Shown here in pieces: positions 25,299-37,562 of a stretch of 64,000 nucleotides of DNA (within the stretch, counting starts at the first letter, position 1; every line of letters starts with the position of its first letter). Origin of the DNA: Actinomucor elegans (taxonomy: Eukaryota; Mucoromycota; Mucoromycetes; Mucorales; Mucoraceae); the NCBI GenBank assembly GCA_026027325.1, contig JAMSLZ010000001.1, positions 1,736,001 through 1,800,000 of the forward strand, in the 5' to 3' direction. The position numbers were made by a program, and so were the translations under genes. Below the pieces are notes generated by a model that was not told the DNA's origin, did no database searches, and was given only the letters and a program-made list of their open reading frames with translations.

Positions 25299-25635
25299 TT
25301 TTTTTTTAAAAAAAAAGATAAAAGATAAAAGAGTTTATAAAACAAGAACTATTGCCTTTTGTTACTATGCAACTACACTACAAACACACCGAATCAAAAT
25401 CCCTTTAGAGAAATGAGCAATGTTGCTGGAATTAGCTATTATGTAACATATCTCCATTCGTATCAATCTAACTTGAAAGCCACTTGTGCGAGAGTCATAT
25501 TGATGATCCCTATGAAAGTAGCTTATCATCAGCATGCTGCCGAAGCTCGCTTAGTATATCCGGCCCTTACATTCTTTGATTTGTACATGAATGGTCTTTA
25601 TTAAAGAAATGATAATGATCTATAATGAATGCAGA
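25299..25635. other. intergenic, M13 promoter and ETT1 3' region
   Basis: A-rich just upstream of the M13 start. The 81-codon plus-strand frame here shows no recognisable domain and is not supported. Confidence 0.6.
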
Positions 25636-26867
25636 TTACTCTTCTTGCTCAGCTTCAAACTCTTCCAAAAAAGAGGTCAAAGCCTCGGGCAAGATGAAAT
25701 CAAGCTTCTTTTCAGCAATCAGAGTATTGGCTTCCTTGATGTTTTGAACTGCTTTGTTATAAATCTCGGCTTGCTCTTCTTCTTTCAACACAAGGTTGGC
25801 TTCATTCAAGTAAGTTTCGGCCAAATCAGAAAGGATTTGTGGAGATACTTTATCGAGTTTGACAAGCTCTTGTTTAGCCAACTCAAAGTATTTTTTGCTT
25901 TCAAGAATAGCTTGATAGGCTTTCTCTTCTTCTTCAGATAATTGAGTCTTTTCTTCTTCTTCTTGATCTTGCTCTTCATCCAAATTATCTAACAAATAGT
26001 TGGCAAAAGATAGTTTGCATAAACCAAGTTCTGATAAAGCGCTGGCATTATTGGGTTCATCTGTAATAGTAATACTGATTAGCTACATACTGAGTTTTCA
26101 ATAAATAGAGAGTTTACCTTTCAATACTTTTTCCAAAGCATTCTCGGCCCACATTCTAAACTTGTTGCGAGATTCAAGGCTTTCATATAAATCACCGTGG
26201 TTCTGAACAATATCAGCCAACTCAATGATTGTTTTGATAGGTACTTCAGATTCAGCAATAACCTTGTTCAAAGTTTCTAAAGCCTTTTTAGATAGCTCGG
26301 GAATGTTTTGATCTCCCTCAGAGACTGCACTAGCAGCCTTGGCCAACCAAATCTTGGCAAGTGCCAAATGAATCTTGTTGTTCAATGCGTCGTCTTTAAG
26401 AGCAAGGCCCTCGTTCAATCTTTCTTCTGATGCTTCTAAATAAGGCTCAAATTCCTCTTCTTCGGTCAAACGACCCAATTCATACAAGGCAGCACCATAA
26501 GTGAAATAAAATAATGCAGGTAAAGGCTCCTCAGATTCATGGTTGCGCAAAATACGGTCTGACTCGTGAATCGTACCACGCAACAACGGTAAAGCAGCAG
26601 TAGGATCAGTTTCTACAAACTTGCGTTAATAACACTGTCAAGAAGCTCACAGCGCGATCTTTTACCGAGCTTTTCAATAGCACTTTCATAGAGTGCAGCA
26701 GCCTCTCCAACTTCGTCACCTTCCTCTACAACCTTGTCAATAACAACTGTTTGAGCGTTCTCGGGCAACTCGTTAGGGTTACTAGGGACTTCAGTTTTAG
26801 TCTTCTTGTTGGCTTTCGCCATAGCACTACCCTTCAATCCTCTAGGTCTCTTCTTTTCGACTGCCAT
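25636..26867 (-). CDS. ETT1: Ett1/Nro1-family TPR-like nuclear protein
   Basis: Three exons (26867-26666, 26612-26118, 26060-25636) give 373 residues. The N-terminus has the family hallmark KRPRGLKG (yeast: KRPLGLGK) followed by a basic, Lys-rich nuclear-type stretch. The first repeat block GTIHESDRILR corresponds to the GIVHECDRLLR-type segment of yeast Ett1. The rest is all-helical TPR-like repeats with acidic loops and an EEEE-rich insert (about 265-285), ending FLEEFEAEQEE. In S. cerevisiae Ett1 promotes translation termination; in S. pombe Nro1 restrains the prolyl hydroxylase Ofd1 in oxygen sensing (family knowledge). Reading past the first donor gives a stop, which the 53-nt intron avoids. 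The assignment rests on motif order, since overall sequence is diverged. Confidence 0.8.
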
Positions 26868-27465
26868 TTTGGTTTTGGAGAAAGAGGAAAGTCTAGTAGA
26901 GCTTTTTTTTTCTTTGACAGTTGTACAGGGAAAAAAAAAGACTGCCAGTGACTGCATTTCGCGTTTCATTTGATACAGCCTGTTCTCTTTTAGCATGAAC
27001 AAGTATATCTTAGAATACCGGAGCCATTTTTTTTTTGATTTGAGCCTCGGTTTATTTTATGCTTTCATCAGTACAGTGAAAAATCACAGGAATTGAAAGT
27101 TTACAGTTATCTATCAGCTACATACTTTCCTTGCTTTAGTATATATATATATATATATCGGTATGCATGGCGTAGCGATGGGATTAAACGCGTGATAATA
27201 TTATTGAACTTCAGCAGGCCAATAGGTTAATATGACCAAGCCATGGCAGAAACACCAAACAGTTCTTTGTGCTTGATAAAAACTTTAATTAGTTAATTAA
27301 CTAGTTGCACCTGTTTATTCTGAACATGAAATACTATTTTAATGCAATATTTGGTCGAAATCAGTGGGGAGGTTTACAGATCTTGAGAGTTAACTTACAT
27401 AAAACGCATCATTTCTACTATTGATCATTAATAACTTGATATAACTATTGTGTTTTGTCAAATAA

Positions 27466-27535
27466 AGGTTCTAATAGGTGAAACTGTTCATTATACACAT
27501 GAACTACTTGTTGGATGTGACATTTAATTGGGATC
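27466..27535 (-). repeat. dispersed ~70-nt repeat, copy 3
   Basis: Shares ACTTGTTGGATG and GGATCGGT with copy 1 at 7077-7146, plus a degenerate GTTCATTAT block. Confidence 0.55.
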
Positions 27536-27608
27536 GGTCAAGAGATCTATAAATCATTGTATGTAAGCATTTTGCTTTTGATCGTTAAATTATAAAGTGG
27601 GATGATGC

Positions 27609-27873
27609 TATTTAGACTCCAAAATGCGATTGCGAACAGATTCCAACTAAATCGGGCTTGAATAATGCTGCCTACTATATTGACGAAATGTAATACTTGT
27701 AGACTTAAAAAAAGTGCTTAAAAATTCAATATTTTTATGGCCTAGTCATTCGGTTTGAAGCATAAAAAGGTGTATATGTCTACAAGTATTACATTTCGTC
27801 AATATAGTAGGCAGCATTATTCAAGCCCGATTTAGTTGGAATCTGTTCGCAATCACATTTTGCAGTCTAAATA
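27609..27873. repeat. long inverted repeat (96-nt arms, 73-nt spacer)
   Basis: Left arm 27609-27704 and right arm 27778-27873 are reverse complements with two mismatches that I can find (near the outer ends). There is no ORF in the arms and no clear target-site duplication. It could be a MITE-like element or a hairpin-RNA source. Confidence 0.95.
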
Positions 27874-28243
27874 ACCAAAATTACTTTTTTAATGCCTTCA
27901 TAATTCATGTGTTCTTTGAGGTATAAAATATCAAATGTACATATTTTAATGCTCTCAAACATATTTGTTGCATGTTATTAATCAACACATAATACTTCAA
28001 AGAAGTCGCCTTTGCTCCACAAAAAGACAATATCCCGAAATTTGGGTACAAGGGCGCACCTCTTTTTTTTTGTTGAAATTCGCTTCATTTGTAACATCTG
28101 TATACATGTTCAGAATAGATTATGACATCTAGAATTATTAGTTAATTAATATACAATAAACACACTGTAGTATAACTATCAGTAGCAAAATATATGTACT
28201 TCAATTATTTTGGATTTAATGATTGACATATCTTGACGTCAAT

Positions 28244-28304
28244 GCCGATCAATTATCGCATTGGTTTAGTTGCTCATGCTCAAAATGAACTACTGAATCT
28301 ATTA
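28244..28304 (+). repeat. dispersed ~70-nt repeat, copy 4
   Basis: CCGATCAATTATCGCATTGG, then CTCATGCTCAAAATGAACTA and CTGAATCTATTA. This is the best-preserved form and served as reference for the others. Confidence 0.65.
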
Positions 28305-28880
28305 TGGGAACTTCATTAAGCAGCACGATTTTGTGAGTATATATTATATTTATTAAAAATTGTTGTTAGTTATATGCATTTTATGTAACAGTATCTGATC
28401 ACTAGATCTTTCAGTCGATCTTGGCCAAACGTCGTATCTGATAGGGTAGTACATGCTTAGAATCTATTTGATTTTCTATTTGTCTGCAATCCAATGAATG
28501 TATTGCTAATGATGATATATTATTTATATTGGGGTCATTTCATAGATTTTGGCTTATACATCCCACTGTGTTTCATGTTTTGTATTGTTATTGAACTATC
28601 TACGTATTGGCTCTAATATGGTTAAAAAGTAAACCCAATTTTCGTATACAGAAACCGATGAATACGCCTTTTTAATAGAAGCTAATATGTATCAAACAGT
28701 ATATAAACCATCAAAAATTCCTAATATATTGATTGTTGCTTTGAGGATATTTTCAGCTTTGATATTTTATACAAGGTATGAACCTAAAGTAAATCATCTG
28801 CGCATTTACCTGCATGGTTACATACGAAAAATCCATTACAATTAAATGAAGTAACGAAGCTACACGTGTGCCTATGTTTA

Positions 28881-30762
28881 TTAGATGCGATCAAGAGGAT
28901 CTATACCTAATAGTTTAAGCCCATTGCCCAGTGTGGTTTTTGCAGCCCAGAACAAGAGTAATCTTGCCTCAGCCAGTTCTGGACTGGCACCTTTAACCTT
29001 TAGACTATTATTGGCTTGACTCGTGCAATGCGCCAGTTTGAAGAGATATTGCACCAAGATGCAGGGATCCATAGCTTGACATGAACTCTTGATGATATCT
29101 GGTAACTGTGATATAGTCAAAGCTAATTCTAATGCCTCCTTTTCTTTCAATAAAGATGTATCAGCATCTCTATTGATGGGTATACTTGCTTTTCTTTCGA
29201 TTCTATACATTTTAAAGGTTACATTAAATTGTTTTTTTTTCCTTTGTTTGTTGTGAATAATATTTACCCACACATGCGGGCATATGTATACTGAAGATAA
29301 ACACCAGTATAACCTTTAGCAGCCGTCATCCTATCCCACGAAAATTGATAATTTTTGACACGCTTTGCTACCATATCCTGTACAATCACCGCAGATGCAC
29401 CCAGTTTATCTGCTACTTGCTCTATATCCACTTGGTTATCCACCAATTCATCAAGTTTACCTTGGTTACCCGTCTTTATATTTTCTAGCATATGTTCTTT
29501 TGCAGTGTCCAAAATGTCCTGCAGGAATACGACCGTGCCTTTGCGGGTGGACATGCCCATAACACGTCCAAAGTTGGCATGGTAGAGCTCTGATGCAGTA
29601 GGCCAGCTGGGGTCATGTTGGTGCAATAGTTCACTGATTTGGAATAGTTGCTTCAAGTAGAGTTCTTGTTCGGTACCTATTACATAGACCGTCTTTTCAA
29701 AGGATCCGAATAATTTTTGTCTTAACAGGATATTGGCCAAATCACGCGTTACGTAGAGACTAGTACCATCGGCGCGTCGTACAGTAGGTTTACCTAGTTT
29801 ATACTTTTCTAAATCCACAACCCATGCATCGTCCGCGGTGTTCTGTTCCATCAAGTTGTATTTCTTTAACAAGTCGTATACTTTGGTGATAAAAGGTTCC
29901 GTTTGAGATTCACCCGAATAGCAATCAAAGTCGATATTGAGTCGTTTATAAATGTGCTTGTAGGAATCAATACTGAGTTCTCGAAATCGCCTCCACTGTG
30001 CAAGTGCTACTTCATCGCCCTGTTCCATCTTTTTAAAGTAAGCGTTGGCTGCTTGATCTACTTCAGGATTGTCCTTGATCAGTTGATTCACTTGTACATA
30101 AACTCGATATAAGTGATGGATAGGATCCTTTTGTAATTCAATTTCACTGCCAAATATCTCAAATCCTACTGCTAGTAAGCCGTATTGCTTGCCCCAATCA
30201 CCCAAGTAATTGATACCAATTGTCTTGTAGCCGTTTGCGTCATGAATGTTTTTGAGAAAGTTACCCAATATCGTACTTCGTAAGTGGCCTGCATGAAAAG
30301 GCTTCGCGATATTAGGTGAACTGTAATCCAGTAACACTGTTTTTGGCTCGGACTGTGTATGTGTACCATACTTTTCTTTTTGTTCAAACACCTGTCTTAA
30401 TGTTGACTGAATGTAGGAGAGCGGTCGTACGTCGAACTGTAAAAACTGACCTACAGCTGTCGCCTTTTCGATATGTGCATTAGGTTCGAACTAACAAAAA
30501 GAAAAGAGAGAAATTAGACATGACAGATCATTTTGAGAGTGCGTTCCGGATATACCTTGCCAGCAAGCTCCTCACAGTATGTTACAGCATTAAGAGGTTT
30601 ATTTTCTAATTGCGCCATCAATCTCGGAACCGGAATGCCAAACTGATGCTGTAGTGCTACTTTTGGCGTGCTTAGCGCGCTTAGAATACTGCTTTCACTG
30701 ATGTTGGCTATTTTCGATAAAGGTTTGGCTATGGCATGTCGAAATAGCTGTGCAGTTGACAT
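28881..30762 (-). CDS. RARS1: arginyl-tRNA synthetase (class I)
   Basis: Three exons (30762-30556, 30490-29268, 29202-28881) give 583 residues, normal for eukaryotic ArgRS. It charges tRNA-Arg with arginine. Visible: the class I HIGH-type motif FHAGHLRST (HAGH at 135-138), LDYSSPNIAKPFHAG just before it, NYLGDWGKQYG, and VYVIGTEQELYLKQLF. A KMSKS-position loop reads MSTRKG (382-387), the degenerate form usual for this enzyme. The anticodon-binding C-domain has QYTYARMCG joined to IERKA across intron 2 and ends GLKLLGIDPLDRI. The first 25 residues (MSTAQLFRHAIAKPLSK) are basic and lack acidic residues, so a mitochondrial or dual form is possible. Whether this is the sole ArgRS gene cannot be told from here. 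Confidence 0.96.
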
Positions 30763-31464
30763 TCTTGTTGAGAGGGGGAGGCAAGGGTCAGGGCTGACAG
30801 GGAAATTTTTGAGTTTGGTGGCTTGGCTACATTCACCACCTTGGCCCTATATGCCACCCTATTGGCTTCTTGAATGCTTGTCTTGACAGGAAGGTGCTCA
30901 CCTATCTGCAGAAATAAAGTCTATAAGTGATAATGCTTACATGGGATAATAAACGTGAGCTTTTTTTTTTAGAGCAGTGCTCATATAGATGAGCGTCATT
31001 TTCTAAGAAATAACATTGAAAAAGCTTCCATGCACATAGTGTTTGAGACCAGAGATGACTCTAGAATCAACTAATAATTAGCGCAAATAAACATTCAGTT
31101 TGTGTAATAGAGCACTATAAAGAGATGGACGATCTAGCTTCGGCTATAGAAAAGGAGTTTGGTAACAATCGCGTGAATCGATTGAAATGTGGTTATAGAG
31201 GTATGAAATCGACTTGCACAATAAAGATCTACTTGATAGTCTCTACTGCTGAATAAGACTGGCAAGTATGTGTCAAAAGATGCATCTATTACCAAGAAAA
31301 TTGCCTTTTTCTGATAATCTTTGTCGGCTGAACAATCTTGCCTGATTGGTTTGATTGAGATGCTGTATTGTTTTCATTAACAAGACTAAAGTAAAAAGAA
31401 CAAGTATATAAAATGCATAGATGGCCCTGCTATCTTACTTTTTCTTTTTTTTTTCTCTACAAAG
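30763..31464. other. divergent intergenic region between ArgRS and transporter genes
   Basis: Shared promoter region. It may contain a very small two-exon gene (31125-31331), listed separately. Confidence 0.5.
31125..31331 (+). CDS. candidate 49-residue cysteine-containing microprotein
   Basis: ATG at 31125 opens MDDLASAIEKEFGNNRVN and continues to a good donor (GAG|GTATGA at 31200). A 57-nt intron typical of this genome ends AATAAG. The second exon (31258-31331) stays in frame to TGA with a Cys cluster (CVKRCIYYQENC) and a hydrophobic tail (LFLIIFVG). Matching phase and typical intron size are the only support. There is no recognised family; it could equally be a relic exon. Confidence 0.3.
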
Positions 31465-33073
31465 ATGCATTTCACCGATACGGCTTCAGGCTCTAAACTA
31501 CTAGAAGATGACTGTAATAGCTTTTGCACAACGATCGTTACAAATGACACATCTTTAGACCTGACAGACGACAAAAAGAAGAACTATGGAGCTATTCCTC
31601 AGCAAGAAGACAACTATTGCGAACCTTCATGTTCTTCATTTGGCGCTTCTTTAAATCTGGTGAATGCTATGATGGGTACAGGCATCATCGGTCTTCCTCT
31701 TGCACTTCACCTATGTGGTTTCTGGGTAGGTCTGTTCTTTTCCATTCTTATGGCTTATTTGACTTGCTTTACCATGCATATCACAATCTTATGTGGGCTG
31801 AAGACAAATACAATCACTATGGTGTCCTTGTGCAATGCACTTATAGGATATGCTGGCGCCCATGTAGTAAACTTTATCATTTTCTTCCATACAGCTGGAA
31901 CCGCTGTATCATATTATCTATGTACGTACTATATCGTATTAAAAAAGTATAAGTTTATAATGTCTTTGTAGTACTAGGCGATACATTGCCTGGTCTATTA
32001 GCACTCATACTGCCAGCAGATGCTGCACCAGACAGAAAATCAGTCATATTAGGCTTTGGATTACTGTGTGTACGTATAATTCACTACCAGAGAAAAAAAG
32101 TCGTCTAATAATACAATACAACTTAGACTCTTCCACTCAGTCTTTCTCGATCAACAGCTTGCTTTGCTAAATGGTCTGCCATGTCAGTTGTCTTATTAAT
32201 GATCATGCTTCTTGGTGTATTGGTCCGAGTACCTTATTATCTAGCGGATAAGCAAGAAATTGAATTAGAACTTGTACCCGTTTCCAATAGCATGTTTAAA
32301 GGGCTCGCTATTATGAGTCTTGCCTTTGGTTGCTCGCAGAACCTATTCGGTGTTTATGCGAGCACTAGAAATAAGCATCCTAGTAGCTGGCTATTAACAT
32401 GTTCTATGGCTATCCTGATGGCATTTATAGCCAATATGGTATTTGCCGTTATGGCTTACCTATGCTTTGGAAGAGAGGTTCAAGCTAATATTCTATTGAA
32501 TTTTCCAGAAGATGATTACGGTATTCGACTAGTCAAACTTGCTTTGGGTTTATTCATGGTTTTGACTATTCCGTACGTAAAAAAAAAAAAAAAAAAAAAA
32601 ATTAGTTCGATTTACTTAATAATCCATAACATAGGTTATGCATACATCCTTGCAGAGAAGCAGTGATGATGATGTTTTATGGTATGGATGTAACCGACAA
32701 TGATATTACAGACAAACAACACTACTCTGTCACTTTTGGTGTGTTTGCAATCATACTTTATTTCGGTGTTACTTTGACTTCATTAGGAAAGGTGTTTAGT
32801 GTAATTGGAGGATTCTCTACTACGATTCTAGGTACAGCCAAGCACAATTGATAAATAGTTGATACCCTAATACTTATTTTCTGATATATAGGCTTTTTGC
32901 TACCAAGTTTGTCTTATATCTACTTATTTTCAGGCGAGTTATTCTCTACATCCACTATTAGTAAGCAACGGTCTATTCATGGAGCTTCTTGGAAACTACT
33001 GGCTATATCTCTTGTATCTATATTGATTGGCTTACCTGTCATGTTCTTCTCGGTTAAAGATGCCTTATTTTAG
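31465..33073 (+). CDS. AAAP-family amino-acid transporter (SLC38/AVT-like)
   Basis: Five exons (31465-31921, 31972-32069, 32127-32572, 32656-32831, 32892-33073) give 452 residues with about 11 membrane segments. After a hydrophilic N-terminus, the first helix has the family motif NAMMGTGIIGLPLAL. Later landmarks are the SLAFGCSQNLFGVYAS block and HGASWKLLAISLVSILIG near the end. SLC38 and fungal AVT proteins exchange neutral or basic amino acids with H+ or Na+ across plasma or vacuolar membranes (family knowledge); substrate and location cannot be read here. Intron 3 has A23 immediately after its donor. Frame continuity at all four junctions supports the model. Confidence 0.9.
32579..32601. 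repeat. A23 homopolymer just inside intron 3 of the transporter
   Basis: 23 consecutive A on the sense strand, starting six bases after the donor (GTACGT). Confidence 0.95.
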
Positions 33074-33165
33074 TAGTACTATGAATAGGAGGGACTTGAC
33101 AGTATGACGCACCTGATTTGCTTACAAAAATTGAAATAAAAAAATCAGGTCCTTTTTTTCTTTTC

Positions 33166-33190
33166 TTTTTTTTTTTTTTTTTTTTTTTTT
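33166..33190. repeat. T25 homopolymer in a pyrimidine tract before the Whi3-like start
   Basis: Part of a C/T-only stretch ending about 10 bases before the ATG at 33214; likely 5' leader or promoter. Confidence 0.9.
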
Positions 33191-33213
33191 CTTCTTTCTT
33201 TCTTTCTGTATCA

Positions 33214-34444
33214 ATGGTTGATTCTATACTACTTGCAATGAATCATAACCATACGACAGCACGACACTATAATACTAATTTCTTACTTTCACCAAGTAGT
33301 AGTAGTTCTATAGTCAAAGAAGAGATATCCACTATATTTGTAGTGGGATTTCCAGAAAATATGCAAGAGCGCGAATTCCAAAACATGTTTATATTCTGCC
33401 CTGGATTTGAAGCTGCTACACTCAAACTACCAAACAATACTCAACATCATGCTTCAATAGACGAAGAAGAGGATGGAAATAGAAAGCAGATTGTAAGGCT
33501 ATTAGTGTACTTGTAGATTGTATATTGATCTGTTCTAGATTGGTTTTGCCAAGTTTCGTACCCGATCAGAAGCACTTGACGTGAAACAAGTGCTTAATGG
33601 CAAAAGAATCATGGATCATGATAACAAGGCTACCACGCTAAAAGCGGAAATGGCCAAAAAGAACCTTCATACCAAGAGAGGCTTATTATTCAATAATACG
33701 ACTACCTTTGAAGCCTTTCATTCCGTACCAGGCTTTGAAGACGATATGAATATACCTATATCTACAAAGTCTATTTCTTCATACAGATCAAAATCTTTGC
33801 TTCATGACACCAATAGTTCTTTACTAAGTAGAATGGGCACTACTACAAATGGTTATCCTAGTAGGAGTATATCCCCTACCTTAAACATTGCTTTGACTTC
33901 ATCTTCAACCTCATTACTATCATCTGCATCCAATCAGCATCCATATTTCTCACTGTACAACAGCACTAGTGCAATAACTCCACCAAAGGAATCGCTTGTC
34001 ATGAACTCAACAAGTACACCTATTTTGCCCAGTTCGGTCAACTTAGACCAAAATCCTCCCTGTAATACTTTATACGTAGGTAATCTACCAGCTCAAACCA
34101 ACCAACAGGAATTGGTTGGCCTATTTACAAACTGCATTGGATACAAGCGCTGCTCTTTTAGAGTCAAGTCTAATGGACCCATGTGCTTTGTTGAATTTGA
34201 AGATAAAGCCTATGCTGCTTTGGCATTAAAAGATATGCAGGGTGTGCCTCTAAGTAATTCAGTGAAAGGCGGGATAAGACTATCTTACAGTAAGAACCCC
34301 TTGGTAAAGTATATACGCGCGTATCCGCCTATCACATGGTGACACGTTTCGAGTGGTACATGTACTAAAACCTTGTTTTTCTTGGATTTTTTTTTATCAT
34401 AGGGAGTACGTCAAAATAGCATCGTGAAAACACCATTACATTAA
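33214..34444 (+). CDS. Whi3-like RNA-binding protein with two RRMs
   Basis: Three exons (33214-33492, 33539-34303, 34403-34444) give 361 residues. The first RRM is spread over residues about 38-125 ([20 protein letters not shown] and, after intron 1, [13 protein letters not shown]). A long Ser/Thr-rich linker follows. The second RRM at about 260-345 is the Whi3 type: RNP2 LYVGNLP, RNP1 region [14 protein letters not shown], then [12 protein letters not shown], where Whi3 proteins have KGGIRLSFSKNPLG. The last exon restores the G after NPL and adds a short tail; reading through its donor gives another short tail. Whi3 proteins bind mRNAs such as G1-cyclin messages and form cytoplasmic condensates (family knowledge). 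The target set here is unknown. Confidence 0.85.
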
Positions 34445-35920
34445 TATTATATAGAATACACACACAACAAGTTGCATTTACAGCTATTTATTATCGCCCT
34501 CTCTCTCTCTACCTCATATACTACATAAGCATATAATCCCCAAATATATTATACGGCATATACCACTTTATCACTGGGAAGCTAGAAACTGGAGAAGTTC
34601 TTTGGTTAGGGCTTCATGTCTTGCAAAATTTCAGGTACAACCTCAACTATTGTATTTGCAGTATTTTTTTTTTTCTTTTTTTTTTAGTACTTGTTTACAG
34701 TATTGTTATTAAGTAGTTTATCCTAATGGAACCTAGTTTGTTCTTTTTTGTATTTTCCTCAGTAACCACTGCATTGTCTCGAACCATAATTGCGTTATTG
34801 GGGTTTCAAAGATAAACCTTGATGCTATCAGCTTGATTTACGTCAGCTGTTTATATATTAGAATATCAGCGTGAATCTGCCTCTAGCACCTGTGCATTTG
34901 TGTATAATTTTACACACTCTACAATGATTTCAGTAGTGTACCTGAAGACGTTTGCATTCCAACCCCCGTTTCAATCAACCTTTAATCTTAACCTAGCAAC
35001 AGTACTTGTTTATGTTGGTGTGCAACTATGAACACTATGTCATTCGAGAGAGCACATCATTTTTTACATTTTTACCCGAATTATCGTTGAATTATGAGCG
35101 CGTTGTTGTAATTTAGATGATTGTATTAAATCTCCGACTTCATTTCTGGTAGTTGTTTATGCTGATGTATGCTTATGATCAAACATTATCGAGCTGTCTT
35201 GGCTTTTATTGTGTCAAGGCACGATACTTGTAAGTCATTGGTATATTGCTTGCAATTGCTCGTAAGTGGTGAAACTGACGGTGTGTTGACTATAAAATAC
35301 CTGGTTTACGTGTTATTGACGATGCTTGAAAAAAGACTGCATAAAGAAATGAGATTGAATCAATAGCTTCTTTCGATAAGCGTTGACATGAAGCATTATC
35401 AAGTAAAGAGAATCTTTCCTAATAAGCGAATTGTTCCTGGAAACGTAAAAACCACTCATTTTTTCTCACATTAGCTTAATTTAAGCTGAGTCATAGCTTT
35501 GGAGATCTCGTATATCAGTGGATTATCGGGGGTTTAATCTTTCCGGGTGGTTGGGTTACACTCTTAAAAAGGTGGGGTATACGCGCAAGATAAGATGTGC
35601 TCTGTATAGGCTTCCGTAAGTTACACATAGATTTTGAAAGGGTTCATAAAAAAGAAAAACCATAACCAGGCTTCTTTTTTTCTTTATCCTATTTTTAAAA
35701 AACATTTTTTTTTGAGGCGCGATTTCTTGTTGAACGCACCTCTTTTTCAAAACGGTAAGTTGCTTAGGCGTAAGCATTAGATCTATACTAATTTCGGTCA
35801 TCATCTAGTTTGCAAATCTTCTCTCTTCAACTCACAACCCCTTTAAAGGCGCAAAGCGGTGTAGTGATCGACCAAAAAAATCAACCTAAGAACAATACGA
35901 ATTCTCTGAATCTATCTAAT
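34445..35920. other. intergenic upstream of inositol synthase
   Basis: AT-rich, no gene recognised. The last 200 bases are the likely INO1 promoter and 5' leader. Confidence 0.55.
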
Positions 35921-37562
35921 ATGGCTCCTCCTAACGCTGATCTCTCTCACACTCCTACTACTACTACCGCTATTCCTGCTCCCTTGTTCAAGGTCAATTC
36001 TCCCAATGTTCAATACACTGAAGAACATATTTTGAGCAAGTACACTTACTTCAACACCTTGGTCACCAAGCAATCTGATGGTTCTTTGGTTGCTGAACCC
36101 ACTGAAACCGTTTACGAATTCAAGACTGAACGTACTGTTCCTCGAGTTGGGTAAGTACATCAATAAAAGGGCAATAGGAGTTTTTGATCGTTAACAGCTT
36201 CATAGTATGATGATGGTTGGTTGGGGCGGTAACAACGGTTCTACCTTGACTGCTTCCATCTTGGCTCATCGTAACAAGCTCACCTGGCGTACCAAGTCTG
36301 GCGAACACAAGCCCAACTACTTTGGTTCGGTTACTCAATCTTCTACTGTTCGTTTGGGTGCCGATGCTCAAGGCGCTGATGTTTATGTTCCTTTAAGTCA
36401 AATGCTTCCTTTGGTTAATCCTACGGACCTAGTCTTGGGCGGTTGGGATATTTCTAGTAAAAACTTGGCTGAATCCATGGATCGCGCCAAGGTTCTCGCT
36501 TATGACTTGCAACGTCAAGTCTCTGACGAAATGAGCAAGATGGTTCCTTTACCTTCCATCTATTATCCCGACTTTATTGCTGCTAACCAAGAAGACCGTG
36601 CTGACAACTTGATTGGCGGTACTAACAAGCGTGAGCACGTCAACCAAATCCGCAAGGATATCCGTGATTTTAAGGCTGCCAATGATCTTGATAAGGTCAT
36701 TGTTATCTGGACTGCCAACACTGAACGTTTTGCTGAATTAATTGACGGTGTCAATGATACTGCTGATAACTTCCTCAAGGCTGTTGAAAACTCACATGAT
36801 GAAATCGCTCCTTCTTCCATCTTTGCTCTTGCCTGTATCGAAGAAGGTACACCTTTCATTAATGGATCTCCCCAAAACACTTTTGTTCCTGGCTTGATTC
36901 AATTAGCTGAACGCCACAAGGCTTTCATTGGTGGTGATGATTTCAAGTCTGGTCAAACCAAGATGAAGTCTGCTTTAGTTGATTTCCTTGTCAACGCTGG
37001 TATCAAGCCTGTTGCTATCACTTCTTATAACCATTTGGGTAACAATGATGGTAAGAACTTGTCTTCTCATAAGCAATTCCGTTCCAAGGAAATCTCCAAG
37101 TCTACTGTAGTAGATGATATGGTTGCTGCCAATCACTTGTTGTATGCCAAGGATGAGCATCCCGACCATACCGTTGTTATCAAGTATGTCCCTTCTGTTG
37201 GCGATTCCAAGCGTGCTCTTGATGAATACGAATGTGATATCTTTATGGGTGGCCGTCAATCCATCAGTATGTACAACATTTGTGAAGATTCTCTTTTGGC
37301 TTCACCTTTAATCATTGATTTGGTTATCATGACTGAATTGATGACACGTCTTCAATACAAGACCACTGGTATGACCAAGTTTAGCACTTTCCACAGTGTC
37401 CTTTCTATCTTGTCTTACATGTTGAAGGCACCCATGGTTTCCCCTGGTACTCCCGTTGTAAATGCTTTGGCCAGACAGCGTACTGCTATTGAAAACATCT
37501 TTAGAGCTGCTGTTGGTCTTTCTGCCAACAATGAAATGGGCTTGGAACATAAGATTTGGTAA
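35921..37562 (+). CDS. INO1: inositol-3-phosphate synthase
   Basis: Two exons (35921-36150, 36206-37562) give 528 residues, the normal length. It converts glucose 6-phosphate to 1D-myo-inositol 3-phosphate using NAD+, the committed step of inositol synthesis in the cytosol. Visible: the Rossmann NAD-binding signature [71 protein letters not shown], the catalytic-core [33 protein letters not shown] and [14 protein letters not shown], in the usual order. Codon use is C/T-ending and even, as in a highly expressed gene. The intron lies just before the NAD motif (GTTGG|T). Confidence 0.98.

Larger units (their letters stand above)
26868..28880. other. gene desert with long hairpin and repeats
   Basis: No gene found. 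It holds (AT)9 at 27141-27158, two dispersed-repeat copies facing opposite ways (27466-27535 and 28244-28304) and, between them, the 265-bp hairpin. Confidence 0.7.

Noticed and set aside
25359..25604. 81-codon plus-strand frame beside the M13 promoter
   Set aside because: No recognisable content or start context; overlaps the ETT1 3' side and AT-rich leader.
36563..37550. Several minus-strand frames opposite INO1
   Set aside because: Shadows of a highly biased conserved coding exon.
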